From contig NZ_NPDZ01000011.1 in assembly GCF_002811875.1 (NCBI RefSeq), positions 1 to 64,000 on the forward strand: a stretch of 64,000 nt of DNA. The letters are read 5' to 3'. Below are positions 37,554 through 48,495 of this stretch, in pieces. Origin of the DNA: Leptospira perolatii (GTDB lineage Bacteria > Spirochaetota > Leptospiria > Leptospirales > Leptospiraceae). The notes under the pieces are model-generated. The model was given only the letters and a program-made list of their open reading frames with translations, was not told the DNA's origin and did not search any database. The translations under genes and the position numbers were made by a program. Numbering within the stretch: the stretch's first letter is position 1; the number at the start of each line of letters is the position of its first letter.

Positions 37554-37678
37554 TAAAAGCAGTATATGCCTAACCGGAAAGGGAAGAATAAATTCTCTCC
37601 CGGAATTGAGCGACTTAGTTTTTGATTAGATTGAAAGTCTTGGAGGGATAAAAATCCTGGATATTACGGAGATTATGG

Positions 37679-37852
37679 ATGAAGTATAAAATAGAGATCA
37701 ATAAGCTGAAGAACGGCTATATCGAAGCCAAATTGATCGACACTGTTTCCAATAATCCGATCGAGTTCAGAATCTGCGACACAGAAGATTACTTGCAGGC
37801 GCAGATTGCAGATTGGCACAAAAGATTTCATATGAAGGATCCTGATAACTGA
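37679..37852 (+). CDS. small protein, 57 aa, unknown
   Basis: A short frame starts at ATG 37679 with GGAG about seven bases upstream and ends at TGA 37850-37852. The peptide opens MKYKIEINKLKNGYIEAKLI and closes KRFHMKDPDN, with strands alternating hydrophobic and charged residues, as in a folded small domain. It lies between bioB and an SGNH lipoprotein, 125 bases after bioB and 21 before the next ATG. Its good ribosome site and lack of an alternative in the gap support a real gene. Confidence 0.6.
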   Translation: MKYKIEINKLKNGYIEAKLIDTVSNNPIEFRICDTEDYLQAQIADWHKRFHMKDPDN

Positions 37853-37873
37853 GGATCCTTGGAATACTTTTCG

Positions 37874-38611
37874 ATGGTGAGCTTCAGAACCAAATACCTG
37901 CTTTTTCTTTTTTGCCCGCTTTTTTCTTGTTCTACCTTTTCCTCTAAACCAGTTCTGGATTATTACAATCCTTCTTTCGAATGTATGGCCTCTAAAGGCT
38001 CTAGGAACGAGTCCTGGTATCAGAAATATTTAAAAGATTATGAAATTGTAAAACAAAAGTACATCGAAGAAAATGAGAGAATCAAGACTTCAAGGGTTGT
38101 TCTGGTCGGAAATAGTCTGATCATGAATTTTCCCCCGGAGATACTGTCTGCAGAATTTCCAGACGCTGTCAATCGTGGAATCGGGGGTGATACCGCGGAT
38201 CTCATTTTGGACAGGCTGGATGAAACTGTGCTTTCTTTGAAGCCGAGCGTAGTGCTCTTGGAAATCGGCGGGAACGATATACGAGAAGGCAAATGCCTCC
38301 ACTATCTGGAAGAAAGCCTCAGAAGCGTAGTTACCAAGTTAAGCAAGGCACTACCCAAGGGTAAGTTAGTTCTTTTGGGAATTCCTCCGGTCCGGGATAG
38401 AAATATTAACTCGGTCTCTCCTATTGTGAATTTTGCACTGTATCGGCTTTCTGGGGAATTTTCGAATGTGACTTTCGTAGACCCTTGGCCTTGGATGAGA
38501 CAGAATGATATCCCTTTTATTCGTCCGGAATACGCTTTCGTGGATAAAATACACGTGAACCAGGAAGCATACAAGCTCTGGGCAAAAATGCTCAAACCCT
38601 ATCTAAAATAA
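37874..38611 (+). CDS. SGNH/GDSL hydrolase lipoprotein
   Basis: The 245-residue precursor has a signal peptide ending in a lipobox-like LFSCS. The hydrolase blocks are VVLVGNSLI (block I serine), NRGIGGDTADLILDRL (glycine), LLEIGGNDIREG (asparagine) and DKIHVNQEAYKLWA (aspartate and histidine). It is predicted to remove or transfer acyl groups in the envelope. ATG 37874 is used; a TTG at 37859 is in frame and has GAGGA three bases before it. It ends two bases before serB. Confidence 0.85.
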   Translation: MVSFRTKYLLFLFCPLFSCSTFSSKPVLDYYNPSFECMASKGSRNESWYQKYLKDYEIVKQKYIEENERIKTSRVVLVGNSLIMNFPPEILSAEFPDAVNRGIGGDTADLILDRLDETVLSLKPSVVLLEIGGNDIREGKCLHYLEESLRSVVTKLSKALPKGKLVLLGIPPVRDRNINSVSPIVNFALYRLSGEFSNVTFVDPWPWMRQNDIPFIRPEYAFVDKIHVNQEAYKLWAKMLKPYLK

Positions 38612-38613
38612 TC

Positions 38614-39522
38614 GTGTACCTTCTTTTCTTTTCTCCTTCCGAAAATTCCCAAAAAATGCAGAATGAGATTCCCTCTGCGTTGGCTTCGGTACTCGGTTCT
38701 GAGTTTCCCGAGTTTGACATCCACTACGAAAGTTTAAGTCTTTCTGAAAACGGAAAGATTCCGAGTGGTTGGGACGCCTGCTCCTGTAAACTTCCAAAAC
38801 CACTCAGCAAAGAAGAATTGGACCGAATGAGGGGCCTTTTGGTCAGTCACAAAGTTGATGTATTACAAATTTCTCATTTTCTTTCAAAGACTAGGATAAG
38901 CCTTTTCTGCTTCGACATGGACTCCACGTTGATCAAGCAAGAGGTGATCGACGAGCTGGCGCGTTTTGCCGGAGTTTACTCGGAAGTTGCTCATGTCACC
39001 CAGGAAGCAATGCAGGGAAATTTGGATTTCAAAGATGCATTAAAAAAACGTTGTGCGTACCTGAAAGGGTTGCCTAGCAGCAGCTTTGCAGAGCTATACC
39101 CCAAATTAGAGCTACAACCTGGTGTGAAAAATTTGATCGAAGGCTTGAAGGCTAGGAAATCTAAACTGGGTGTATTTAGTGGCGGATTCACGGACATCTT
39201 GGAAAGATTTCAGAAAGACCACGGAATCGACGAGGTTCGTGCAAACTTTTTGGATAGGATAGACGGGAAATTAACCGGGACAGTTTCCGGGGCAATTGTT
39301 GATAAATTTCTAAAAAAGGATTCTTTAATAGAGCTCGCTGAAAAATACGAGATCGAAAAAGAAAATATCGTAGCTGTTGGCGACGGAGCGAATGACTTGC
39401 TCATGTTGGAAGAAGCAGGAATCGGAATCGGCTTCCATGCAAAAGATGGCTTAAAATCCAAAATCTTAAACTATGTGGACTTTGCGCCCATGGATATATT
39501 ACTCTATCTTTTCGAATCTTGA
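38614..39522 (+). CDS. serB: phosphoserine phosphatase
   Basis: It removes phosphate from phosphoserine in serine synthesis. The 302-residue HAD enzyme has an N-terminal extension of about 95 residues that may be an ACT-like regulatory part, then FDMDSTLIKQEVIDELA (nucleophile aspartate), GVFSGGFTDIL, and VGDGANDLLMLEEAGIGIGF. The start is a GTG two bases after the SGNH gene. Its stop lies one base from the end of the converging mutS. Confidence 0.93.
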   Translation: MYLLFFSPSENSQKMQNEIPSALASVLGSEFPEFDIHYESLSLSENGKIPSGWDACSCKLPKPLSKEELDRMRGLLVSHKVDVLQISHFLSKTRISLFCFDMDSTLIKQEVIDELARFAGVYSEVAHVTQEAMQGNLDFKDALKKRCAYLKGLPSSSFAELYPKLELQPGVKNLIEGLKARKSKLGVFSGGFTDILERFQKDHGIDEVRANFLDRIDGKLTGTVSGAIVDKFLKKDSLIELAEKYEIEKENIVAVGDGANDLLMLEEAGIGIGFHAKDGLKSKILNYVDFAPMDILLYLFES

Positions 39523-39523
39523 A

Positions 39524-42058
39524 TTAACGCATTCTGCGCTTCCAGTCGTCCAAAAGACGTAGGGCTTCCATGGGAGTCATTTCTTCAATCGGAAGGGACA
39601 ACAGTTGGTTTTTCCAGTCTTGCAAGTATTGCTGCTCATGAGAGTTTGCAGAAAGGTTGGAGAACAGACTAGGCTCGCCGGTCTGTATTCGAATTTCCTT
39701 TTTTCTAGATTCCAGATCCTGTAAAATTTCGCCGGCTCTTTTCACAACTGGTGCAGGAACTCCAGCAAGACTAGCTACATAAATACCAAAAGACTTCTTG
39801 GCTTTTCCTGATTTTACTTTTCGAAGGAACAGTACCTTGTCTTCTTTTTCTATAGTTTCCATATGCAGGTTAAAGATTCCCGGCAGTCTGGACAGCTCAG
39901 TAAGTTCGTGGTAATGAGTAGCAAACACTGTCTTAGGTCTTGGACTCATTTCGGATAAATATTCCAAAATGGACCAGGCTATGCTCATCCCGTCGTAGGT
40001 AGAAGTTCCTCTTCCTACTTCATCAAAAAGTAATAAGGATTGTGCGGAACAGTTTTTGAGGATATGAGCGGTCTCCCTCATCTCCACGTAAAAAGTAGAT
40101 TCTCCAGCAGTGAGATTATCTCCGGCTCCGATTCTGGTGAATAGCCTGTCTAAGATTGGAAGGCTTGCCTTGGTCGCAGCGACACTGGCTCCGATTTGGA
40201 ATAAGATCTGATTGAGTGCGATTTGGCGCATGTAAGTCGATTTACCCGCCATGTTCGGTCCGGTCAGAATCGAAATCGCAGAATCTGCTCCGTCCAAAGT
40301 TACGTCATTCGGAACGAATTTTTCTCCTACAGGGAGGCAAGCTTCTACTACCGGATGCCTGGAATTCTTTAGATCTATGTTGCCATCTCCGTTCCAGAGT
40401 GCGCGCTTCCAATTGTAATCCTCTTCGGCCTTGAGCAAACTGATTTGGAAGTCAAGGTCTCCGAATTCTTCGGACAGATCTAGGAGCTCCTCATTGAACT
40501 TAAGTACCTCTTGAATCATTCGATCGAACTCTTCTCTTTCGAGAGTGCGGATCGTTTCGTCTGATTCCAAGATTGCTCTTTCGAGCTCTTCTAATTTGGA
40601 AGTGGTAAATCTTTCCGTGGTGACCAAGGTTTGTTTTTTTAAGTAATCTTTGGGCGCTTGTTCTGCCTGCAATCTGGAAATTTCTATAAAGTACCCAACG
40701 ATTTTGTTATATTTGATTTTGAGAGTGCTTAGGCCGGTCCTTTTCTTTTCCTCGGTCTCTAATTCTAAAATCCAGTCTTTTCCTTTGGTCTCAGCTTCTC
40801 TCGCTTTGTCTAAGATAGGATCAAAACCGTCCTTCAGAAACTTTCCGTTTCCCAAGATTACCGGTAATTCTTCTGAATTCAGCCTATTCGTAATATAGTT
40901 GGCGAGGGACTTTAATTTTTCCTCGGAATAGGTAAATGGGAAATTTAGGCTCCCTAGTGTTTTGGAAAAAGTTTCCGCGGTCTGTATCGATTGTAGGATG
41001 ACTTTGAAATCTCTAGGATAAGCCTTATTTCCTTTGAATCGAGTCAGAATTCTTTCGAGATCGCCCAGTTCTTTTAGGTGCTGGTTGATCACGGATAAAT
41101 TCGCTTTCCTCAGTATATCTTGCTTTTCCCATCTGGATTGCAACACCGCCAGATCTGTCTCGGGAAATAAGATTCTCTGTTTTAAGAGTCTTTTGCCCTT
41201 GGAGGTTTTACAAAAATTTAATACAGAAAACAAGGTCGGCTTGGAAACGTCGTCTTTTTCGTTCTCTACTAATTCTAGATTGATTACGGTTTCTCTATCC
41301 ATTTCCAGATAAGAGCCGGTACGGAGAATTTTGGCTTCTCTTAGCTGGAGAGAATCGTCCTTGTAATTCGTTCGAATATAGGATTCAAGACAAGATCTCA
41401 CCGCGAGAAAAGGCTCCTTTCCATCGGCTTGCTTTTCTGCCTCAAGGGAGAGTGCGGTCATCTTAGAAAGAATAGAATCCGGAAACTGTCCCCATTTTTC
41501 CAAATCCTTCGGTAGTACGCAGATTTCGCTAGGTTTAAATTTTTCTAATTCAGACACTAATGCTTCTTTGGAAGAAATTGGGATCGTGAATTGAAGGACC
41601 TCCCCTGTGGATACATCCGCCATTCCGACGAAAATGAGAGTCGCTTTAGGCAAAAGTGCACAAAGGTAATTATTACGATATCCTGAGAGTAGATTTTCTT
41701 CGATAACAGTTCCTGGCGTAATGATCCGAACGATTTCACGGGTCATCAGTTTTGGATTTGCAGGATCCGGCTTGGATTGTTCGCAGACTGCGATCTTTTT
41801 TCCCGCGGAAAGAAGTCTTGAAATATAGCCGTCTTTGGAGTGAAAAGGTATCCCACACATCGGGACTGAATTTTGGCGCTTTGTGAGTGCGATGTCTAGG
41901 ATCGAGGAAGCTACTTTCGCATCTTCCAAGAACATTTCATAAAAATCCCCCATTCGGAAGAATAGGATGGAATCAGGTACTTTCGCTTTTATCTCCAGAT
42001 ACTGACGCATCATAGGAGTATCTAGAGCTTCTTTAAAGTCCGAATCAGGTGCAATCAT
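39524..42058 (-). CDS. mutS: DNA mismatch repair ATPase MutS
   Basis: The 844-residue MutS1-type protein recognises mismatches and starts repair. It has the N-terminal mismatch-binding motif in ILFFRMGDFYEMF (Phe-x-Glu), the long core and clamp, and the ATPase part: Walker A TGPNMAGKSTYMRQ near residue 600, DEVGRGTSTYDGMSIAW with Walker B, and THYHELTEL. Full length is present. It overlaps trpF by four bases (ATGA) and is downstream of it. Confidence 0.97.
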   Translation of the reverse strand: MIAPDSDFKEALDTPMMRQYLEIKAKVPDSILFFRMGDFYEMFLEDAKVASSILDIALTKRQNSVPMCGIPFHSKDGYISRLLSAGKKIAVCEQSKPDPANPKLMTREIVRIITPGTVIEENLLSGYRNNYLCALLPKATLIFVGMADVSTGEVLQFTIPISSKEALVSELEKFKPSEICVLPKDLEKWGQFPDSILSKMTALSLEAEKQADGKEPFLAVRSCLESYIRTNYKDDSLQLREAKILRTGSYLEMDRETVINLELVENEKDDVSKPTLFSVLNFCKTSKGKRLLKQRILFPETDLAVLQSRWEKQDILRKANLSVINQHLKELGDLERILTRFKGNKAYPRDFKVILQSIQTAETFSKTLGSLNFPFTYSEEKLKSLANYITNRLNSEELPVILGNGKFLKDGFDPILDKAREAETKGKDWILELETEEKKRTGLSTLKIKYNKIVGYFIEISRLQAEQAPKDYLKKQTLVTTERFTTSKLEELERAILESDETIRTLEREEFDRMIQEVLKFNEELLDLSEEFGDLDFQISLLKAEEDYNWKRALWNGDGNIDLKNSRHPVVEACLPVGEKFVPNDVTLDGADSAISILTGPNMAGKSTYMRQIALNQILFQIGASVAATKASLPILDRLFTRIGAGDNLTAGESTFYVEMRETAHILKNCSAQSLLLFDEVGRGTSTYDGMSIAWSILEYLSEMSPRPKTVFATHYHELTELSRLPGIFNLHMETIEKEDKVLFLRKVKSGKAKKSFGIYVASLAGVPAPVVKRAGEILQDLESRKKEIRIQTGEPSLFSNLSANSHEQQYLQDWKNQLLSLPIEEMTPMEALRLLDDWKRRMR

Positions 42059-42711
42059 TGGGTATGGCTCTTTTTTGCATTTCGAATAAACTGGCGAATC
42101 AGATTTGGATCCTTTACTCCTGGAGAAGATTCCACGCCGCTCGCCACATCCACACCGTACGGTTTTACGGTTCGAACTGCTTTTTCCACATTCTCCGGCT
42201 TCAATCCACCGGCCAATAGAAACGGTCTTTTCACATCTTTGATAAATTCCCAGGGAAAAGATTCTCCGGTTCCTCCTCCCATTCCAGGAACAAAGCTGTC
42301 TAGAATAAGGAGCGGGGAGTGAAGATAGGTAAGAGAATCATCATCTTCTCTGTGAGTCACTCGATGAGAGTAAATCCGTTTGGAATAAGGACCTAATAAA
42401 GGAGAGGTAAGTCCGGGCAACAATGGATCATCTGTGACCCACTGACGGAAGTCATGAGGTAGCTCCTTTAGAATAAATTTGATCAAGGGCAAAGGTGTCT
42501 TATAGAATAGAAAAACCACTTTCGGCTTTTCTAGCCCAGCACTTGAGTTTTCCAGATAAGAGAGAAGCTTTGCTGCAGTTTGAGGAGAGATATTTCTCGC
42601 ACTCACAGGAGAAAAATTCAATCCGATAAAATCCGCACCTTCCTCCAAGCAACAAGTCAGTGCTTCCGTATCTTTGATTCCGCAAATTTTTACTTTAATC
42701 GATGTTTCCAT
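42055..42711 (-). CDS. trpF: phosphoribosylanthranilate isomerase
   Basis: This is the third-step enzyme of tryptophan synthesis after anthranilate. The 218 residues form a TIM barrel with KICGIKDTEAL at the N-terminus (catalytic cysteine), ADFIGLNFSPVSARNIS, LLILDSFVPGMGGGTGESFPW, LAGGLKPENVEKAV and GVDVASGVESSPGVKDP. It lies alone among tryptophan genes here and is coupled to mutS by a four-base overlap, an odd functional pairing. Confidence 0.95.
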   Translation of the reverse strand: METSIKVKICGIKDTEALTCCLEEGADFIGLNFSPVSARNISPQTAAKLLSYLENSSAGLEKPKVVFLFYKTPLPLIKFILKELPHDFRQWVTDDPLLPGLTSPLLGPYSKRIYSHRVTHREDDDSLTYLHSPLLILDSFVPGMGGGTGESFPWEFIKDVKRPFLLAGGLKPENVEKAVRTVKPYGVDVASGVESSPGVKDPNLIRQFIRNAKKSHTQ

Positions 42712-42814
42712 TGGAACTAGGTCGTTTTTCGGGTGAAGCCGAATCGAGCTGAATTTCTCGCTCGAAATATTCTCCTACTTTTCTATACAAGGTTGGAAGC
42801 AGTTTCCGTCAAGT

Positions 42815-43519
42815 ATGATCAGTCGTCTTTACAAACTAGATGATCAAAGTATTCTTAAGATTTTGGTTTTGGGAAAGCAGGAATTGCAGGATTTTGAGAA
42901 TTCCGGGCCTTACATTCGCTCTAAGGTTTCTCACTATTCCGGAATTTCTCAAGAAAGAATACATGTATTAGATCAGGTACACGGTGTTAAAGCCTTGGAC
43001 GCGGATCTACTTTCAGGGAAGGAAATGCCGGAAGCGGATGCATTTTTTACCGCGCAGAAGAATAGGGTGCTGGTAATCAAGACTGCTGACTGTTTGCCAA
43101 TCTTCTTTTGGAACAAAAATATCGCCGGTGCGATACACTCAGGTTGGAAGGGAACTCTGGGAGGAATTACAGAGCTGACCCTCAAAAAAACGGAAAAAGA
43201 GAAAGGGATAAAATTGGAGGAACTTCGTTTCTTTTTGGGACCTTATGCAACTGGAAAGCATTATGAGGTAGGAGAAGATGTTGCTTCCCTTTTTCGAAAA
43301 GAGTTTCCAGATTGTTTAACTCCGATAGGAGATTCTGGTAAGTTTCTGTTGGAGCAAAAAAGTTTCTTAGAGATGAGGCTTTCTAAACTCGGAATTTTTG
43401 AGAGCTTGGAAAATTCTCAAATCTGCACTATGTCAGAGGATAGTGGGTTTTTCAGTCACCGAAAAAAGGACAGTGCAAGAAACTTGAACTGTATTTGGAT
43501 GGAGTCAGTTACACCTTGA
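42815..43519 (+). CDS. pgeF: PgeF/YfiH family (polyphenol oxidase-type laccase domain) protein
   Basis: The 234-residue protein has the family's HVLDQVHGVKALDADLL, ADAFFTAQKNRVLVIKTADCLPIFFW and AIHSGWKGTLGG, with the zinc-binding histidines and cysteine in place, and FLGPYATGKHYEVGEDV later. Members act as purine nucleoside phosphorylase/adenosine deaminase-like enzymes or in peptidoglycan editing. The 3' end overlaps the converging response-regulator gene by 11 bases. Confidence 0.9.
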   Translation: MISRLYKLDDQSILKILVLGKQELQDFENSGPYIRSKVSHYSGISQERIHVLDQVHGVKALDADLLSGKEMPEADAFFTAQKNRVLVIKTADCLPIFFWNKNIAGAIHSGWKGTLGGITELTLKKTEKEKGIKLEELRFFLGPYATGKHYEVGEDVASLFRKEFPDCLTPIGDSGKFLLEQKSFLEMRLSKLGIFESLENSQICTMSEDSGFFSHRKKDSARNLNCIWMESVTP

Positions 43520-43916
43520 TAGTTTTGCGAACAGTAGCATTCGCTTTTTCTAATACTTTTTCCCTTTTGATCGGTTTTACTATGTAATCCATTGCACCGT
43601 TTTCAACCAGTGCTTTCATTACAGCAGGAGTGTTCTCTTCTGAAATGAAAAGGATTCTGGGAAGTACGCCCATATCCTTCATCTCGAAAAATACTGCGTA
43701 ACCGTCGATGGCTGGGAGCTGTAAGTCCATGGTGATCAGATCCACTTTACGATTTTCTTTGTAAAGCTTTAGAATATCCGGACCTGTTTCGGCGAAACCA
43801 ACCACTTCATAGCCCTCAGACTCAAGAATTTGAGCCAGCTGCTTCGCTTGGAACTTAGAGCTTTCTGCGATTAGTACCTGATATGGTCGTCCCGAAGGAG
43901 TGATTCCGCCTTTCAT
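43509..43916 (-). CDS. single-domain response regulator (CheY-like)
   Basis: The 135 residues are one receiver domain. Acidic residues are missing at the usual double-acid site near the N-terminus (AESSKFQAKQLAQ), where AES replaces the common DD, but the phosphoacceptor aspartate in LITMDLQLPAIDGYAV and the lysine in YIVKPIKREKVLE are present. The one-acid site may lower magnesium binding or change its switching. It follows leuB by 31 bases and could be on the same transcript. Which histidine kinase it serves is unknown. Confidence 0.9.
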   Translation of the reverse strand: MKGGITPSGRPYQVLIAESSKFQAKQLAQILESEGYEVVGFAETGPDILKLYKENRKVDLITMDLQLPAIDGYAVFFEMKDMGVLPRILFISEENTPAVMKALVENGAMDYIVKPIKREKVLEKANATVRKTIKV

Positions 43917-43947
43917 CTTAACCTCATTTTAAATCCAAAATTTCAGA

Positions 43948-45039
<1,092 letters not shown>

Positions 45040-46266
45040 TTATTTTTGTTCGTTTTGAAATTCGGTCAGAACTGATTCTAAAATATCCAAGCCTTCATTT
45101 AGATATTTTGCCGAAATCGTAAGAGGAGGCATTACCCGAATGACAGTTTCTGCAGTTGCATTGACGATGAGTCCCTTGTTTAGGCAACTTTCAGCGACCT
45201 GTCTGGATGGAATTGTAAGTTCCACACCGATATGTAATCCTTTCCCACGGATTTCTTTAATCAGTTTTAATTTTTGCTGCATCTGATGTAATCTGCTGAT
45301 TGCGATATCAGAGCAACTGTTCACATTGGAAAGTAGATCTCTGGTCTGAATGGCTCGAACGGTTTCATACGCAACCGATGCGGCTAAATGATTCCCTCCA
45401 AAGGTAGTGCCGTGAGTACCGGGGCCCAAAACTTTTTCAAACTTCTCTGCGACGATCAATGCACCGATCGGAAATCCGGAGCCTAGGCCCTTTGCTAGAG
45501 TCATTGCATCCGGAGAAAATCCGTAGGTTTCGAAAGCAAACATGGTTCCGGTCCTTCCAAATCCGGTTTGTATTTCATCCAGAATCAAAAGTGCATCGTT
45601 CTCTGTCGTAAGTTCGCGGGCTAAATTCATGAATCCGTGAGTAAGAGGAATAATTCCGCTTTCTCCAAGAATCGGCTCGGCAAAAAAAGCGACCACTCTA
45701 CCTGCATACCTTTCGAATGCGGCGACTAATTCTTCCTCGCTGTTCGGCTGCACATACTCGATTCCTTCCAGTAGTTTTCCGAATCCAGAGTGTATCTTTG
45801 ATTGTCCGGTCAGACTGATCCCGGATACAGATCTACCGTGGAAACTCTTTTGCAGAGAGATAATGATAGGGTCGCCGATTTGTTTTTGCTCTGCGTATCT
45901 GCGGGCTAGTTTGAAAGCTGCTTCTGTGGCCTCCGTCCCGGAGTTGCACAGAAATACTTTTCCCGGAAACGTATTTAATATTAAGAGTTCTGCAAGTTTA
46001 GAAGCCTCTTCCGAATAAAACCAGTTGGAAGTATGCATCAGTTTGTCTGCTTGGTTTCGAATCACTTCGATGATATCTGGATCACTATGTCCTAGATTGG
46101 TGACCGCGACACCGCAGAGAAAATCGATATACTGTTTGTTGTCTTGGTCAAATAGGAGCTCGTTGACCCCGTAACGAAACGCGACAGGATATCTGGAATA
46201 CAGATCGAGTAAGTATTTATCCGTAAGCTCTTTTGTTTTCTGAAATTCGGTTGCTGCGTCGTTCAT
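45040..46266 (-). CDS. argD: class III aminotransferase, acetylornithine aminotransferase-like
   Basis: The 408-residue PLP enzyme has [26 protein letters not shown] opening, [48 protein letters not shown], the PLP lysine in [16 protein letters not shown], and [17 protein letters not shown]. This best fits ArgD, in arginine synthesis; ornithine or succinyldiaminopimelate aminotransferase roles are possible too. It overlaps the phosphomutase gene by four bases. Confidence 0.88.
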   Translation of the reverse strand: MNDAATEFQKTKELTDKYLLDLYSRYPVAFRYGVNELLFDQDNKQYIDFLCGVAVTNLGHSDPDIIEVIRNQADKLMHTSNWFYSEEASKLAELLILNTFPGKVFLCNSGTEATEAAFKLARRYAEQKQIGDPIIISLQKSFHGRSVSGISLTGQSKIHSGFGKLLEGIEYVQPNSEEELVAAFERYAGRVVAFFAEPILGESGIIPLTHGFMNLARELTTENDALLILDEIQTGFGRTGTMFAFETYGFSPDAMTLAKGLGSGFPIGALIVAEKFEKVLGPGTHGTTFGGNHLAASVAYETVRAIQTRDLLSNVNSCSDIAISRLHQMQQKLKLIKEIRGKGLHIGVELTIPSRQVAESCLNKGLIVNATAETVIRVMPPLTISAKYLNEGLDILESVLTEFQNEQK

Positions 46267-48029
46267 GATAAACCTGCCAAAGTTAAGAATTGGGTCTCTG
46301 TTTGATGTAGTTCGTCCAAAAGTTGTTCTGTCAGTCTAGGAATTTCGTCTCTCTTTTTGGGAGACTGCAGACTTTTGAAAGAGGAATAGATTTTAATTTT
46401 AGGTTCTGTCCCAGAAGGTCGGATCGTAAGTTTTGCTTCGTTTTCTAGCTCGAGCTGGATCACGTCTGAAGGTGGAAGACCTGCGAAAGCAGATTTTTTT
46501 GAGATTCCTTTGGCGACTTTGTTTTTAAAGTCCAAGAACCCGACTACTTTTCTTCTTCCGACCGTTTTTCCCAGAAGGTCCGATTCTCTCAATTTCTGGA
46601 GAGATTCCTGGATTTTCTTTTTGCCAGCCAATCCTTCTAGATTTAAGGATTTTAGACTTTCCTGGAACAAACCGTACTTTAGATAAATTTCATCTAGATA
46701 AGATAGCAAATCTTTCTTTTCGGCGAGGATTTCCAAAAGTAATAGGGCAGAAGAAAGACTGTCTTTGTCCCGTACAAATTGAACCGGCAAGTATCCGTAG
46801 GATTCCTCTCCTCCGAAAAGAAAGTACTGAGAGGAACTTACATCTAACTTGTTCATAACTTCAGCGATGAATTTGAAACCGGTGAGAACATTCTTGATCG
46901 CAATCTTGTTTTTCTTTGCGATTGCTGACTGCAAATCCGTAGTCACAACCGTTTTTACGATCACCGGTTTTTTACCCTTTTTGGTTTTTCCGAATTCTCT
47001 CTCTCCAAGAAAAGCGGCCATAATCGAACCGATTTGATTTCCGTTTAACAAGGTATAGCTTCCCGAGCCGTTCCTGATTCCTACTCCTAAACGGTCCGCG
47101 TCCGGGTCCGTTGCGATAAATACATTCGAGTTGGTTTTTATCGCCAGGTTTTTGCTGAGCTCTAGTGCTTCCGGTTCTTCCGGATTTGGGTATTTGACAG
47201 TAGGAAATTCTCCATTTGGATCTTTTTGCTCCGGTACTAGTTGCACCTTGCTGTATCCGAAATGGTTTAAAAGATCTTTCATATATTTTCCGCCGGTGCC
47301 GTGCAGTGGAGAATATACGATTTTTAATGAAGAGCGATCCTTATCCTTTACGGATTTGGAAAGTATTCCTGATTTTTTGATATCCTTGAGATAACTCTCG
47401 AAACATTTCCTGTCCACTTTATTTACGAATTTTTTATATAACGAATCTTTCGGAGATAAGATCTTGATTTCGTTCCAGTTATCTATGGACTGAATCAGTC
47501 CTATGATTTTGGAATCATCAGGCGGAACTAGCTGTTCTCCTTTGGAAAGATACGCCTTAAATCCGTTATATTCCGGAGGATTGTGGGAAGCAGTCAGGAC
47601 TACGCCGCCGCTTGCCTTGTAATGGCGAACCGCGTAGGAAAGTAGAGGAGTAGGAGCTACTTCCGGAAATAAAAAAACTTTAATGTTTAAAGAAGCTGCG
47701 ATTCCGGCCGTGACCTCCGCGAATTCACGAGACCTTCTTCTGGAATCATAAGCGATCACCAAAATTGGATTCTTGAACTTCTTTTTTAGATAACGAGAAA
47801 ATCCTAGGGCGGCTCGTCCGACTGTGAACTCGTTCATCCTGCCGATTCCGTTGCCGATTCTTCCCCGGATCCCGCCCGTCCCGAATTCCAATGGAACCGT
47901 AAAAGCCTCGGTTTCGAGAGTCCGTTCTCCCTTTTGATAACGGGTCAAAATACCTTGGGCTTCGTTTCTAGTTTTTTCGGAGAAAGGACTTTGGGTCCAG
48001 GATTGAATGGTTGAGAGTTCTTTATCCAT
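46263..48029 (-). CDS. phosphoglucomutase/phosphomannomutase
   Basis: The 588-residue alpha-D-phosphohexomutase has [18 protein letters not shown] near residue 50, the phosphoserine loop in [15 protein letters not shown], the metal-binding [24 protein letters not shown] for sugar binding and the phosphate-binding [12 protein letters not shown] near the C-terminus. It moves phosphate between C1 and C6 of a hexose. The length fits the phosphoglucomutase/phosphopentomutase branch (PgcA-like). It heads the run pgm-argD-leuB-cheY-like. Confidence 0.93.
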   Translation of the reverse strand: MDKELSTIQSWTQSPFSEKTRNEAQGILTRYQKGERTLETEAFTVPLEFGTGGIRGRIGNGIGRMNEFTVGRAALGFSRYLKKKFKNPILVIAYDSRRRSREFAEVTAGIAASLNIKVFLFPEVAPTPLLSYAVRHYKASGGVVLTASHNPPEYNGFKAYLSKGEQLVPPDDSKIIGLIQSIDNWNEIKILSPKDSLYKKFVNKVDRKCFESYLKDIKKSGILSKSVKDKDRSSLKIVYSPLHGTGGKYMKDLLNHFGYSKVQLVPEQKDPNGEFPTVKYPNPEEPEALELSKNLAIKTNSNVFIATDPDADRLGVGIRNGSGSYTLLNGNQIGSIMAAFLGEREFGKTKKGKKPVIVKTVVTTDLQSAIAKKNKIAIKNVLTGFKFIAEVMNKLDVSSSQYFLFGGEESYGYLPVQFVRDKDSLSSALLLLEILAEKKDLLSYLDEIYLKYGLFQESLKSLNLEGLAGKKKIQESLQKLRESDLLGKTVGRRKVVGFLDFKNKVAKGISKKSAFAGLPPSDVIQLELENEAKLTIRPSGTEPKIKIYSSFKSLQSPKKRDEIPRLTEQLLDELHQTETQFLTLAGLS

Positions 48030-48054
48030 AGCTGATAAATTGATGGTCCGATTT

Positions 48055-48083
48055 CATAAAATTTTAGTTTCCCCCTGGTTCAA
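48055..48083 (-). promoter_or_regulatory. predicted sigma70 promoter for the phosphomutase-argD-leuB run
   Basis: On the minus strand TTGAAC (48083-48078) and TTTATG (48060-48055) are separated by exactly 17 bases. The predicted start near 48048 gives a leader of about 19 bases before the ATG at 48029. No strong ribosome site is visible in that leader. Confidence 0.4.
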
Positions 48084-48109
48084 CCCGTTTTTTCGCCGAT
48101 TCTAAAACT

Positions 48110-48475
48110 ATGGAATCTACAGAATTTTCTAGAGAGCAGCATCGGGAATTGGATTCTCTAAGAGCCTATCTTAGAAATATCGCAATCATTTTCTTTTTGT
48201 TATCAGGACCGATTTTCTTTAGCGCTGTATTCGCCGAATTACCAGGCAAGATCGCATTGCTCGGATGCTTGGGGACCTTCTCTTTGATTTTGGGAGTTTT
48301 GTCCTATAGCGCCTCACTTTCTTTTCGCAGATCCCTCGACTTAGAAGGGTCGGATCCAGAGCAGTTATTGTACGCGCTCAAAGATCTCAGAACTTTTTTG
48401 CTTTGGTTAGGCTGGACCTTACTCGGATTCTTTTTGCTTTCTTTTGCTGGCGCAATCGCTACTCTGTTTACTTAG
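48110..48475 (+). CDS. small integral membrane protein, unknown
   Basis: The 121-residue protein has three hydrophobic segments: about residues 24-45 (NIAIIFFLLSGPIFFSAVF), 50-72 and 95-118. The rest is short charged loops. No family is recognised. It is followed 20 bases later by an aminotransferase on the same strand and starts a plus-strand pair. Confidence 0.75.
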   Translation: MESTEFSREQHRELDSLRAYLRNIAIIFFLLSGPIFFSAVFAELPGKIALLGCLGTFSLILGVLSYSASLSFRRSLDLEGSDPEQLLYALKDLRTFLLWLGWTLLGFFLLSFAGAIATLFT

Positions 48476-48495
48476 GAAGTTTCTAATTTTCTAAG

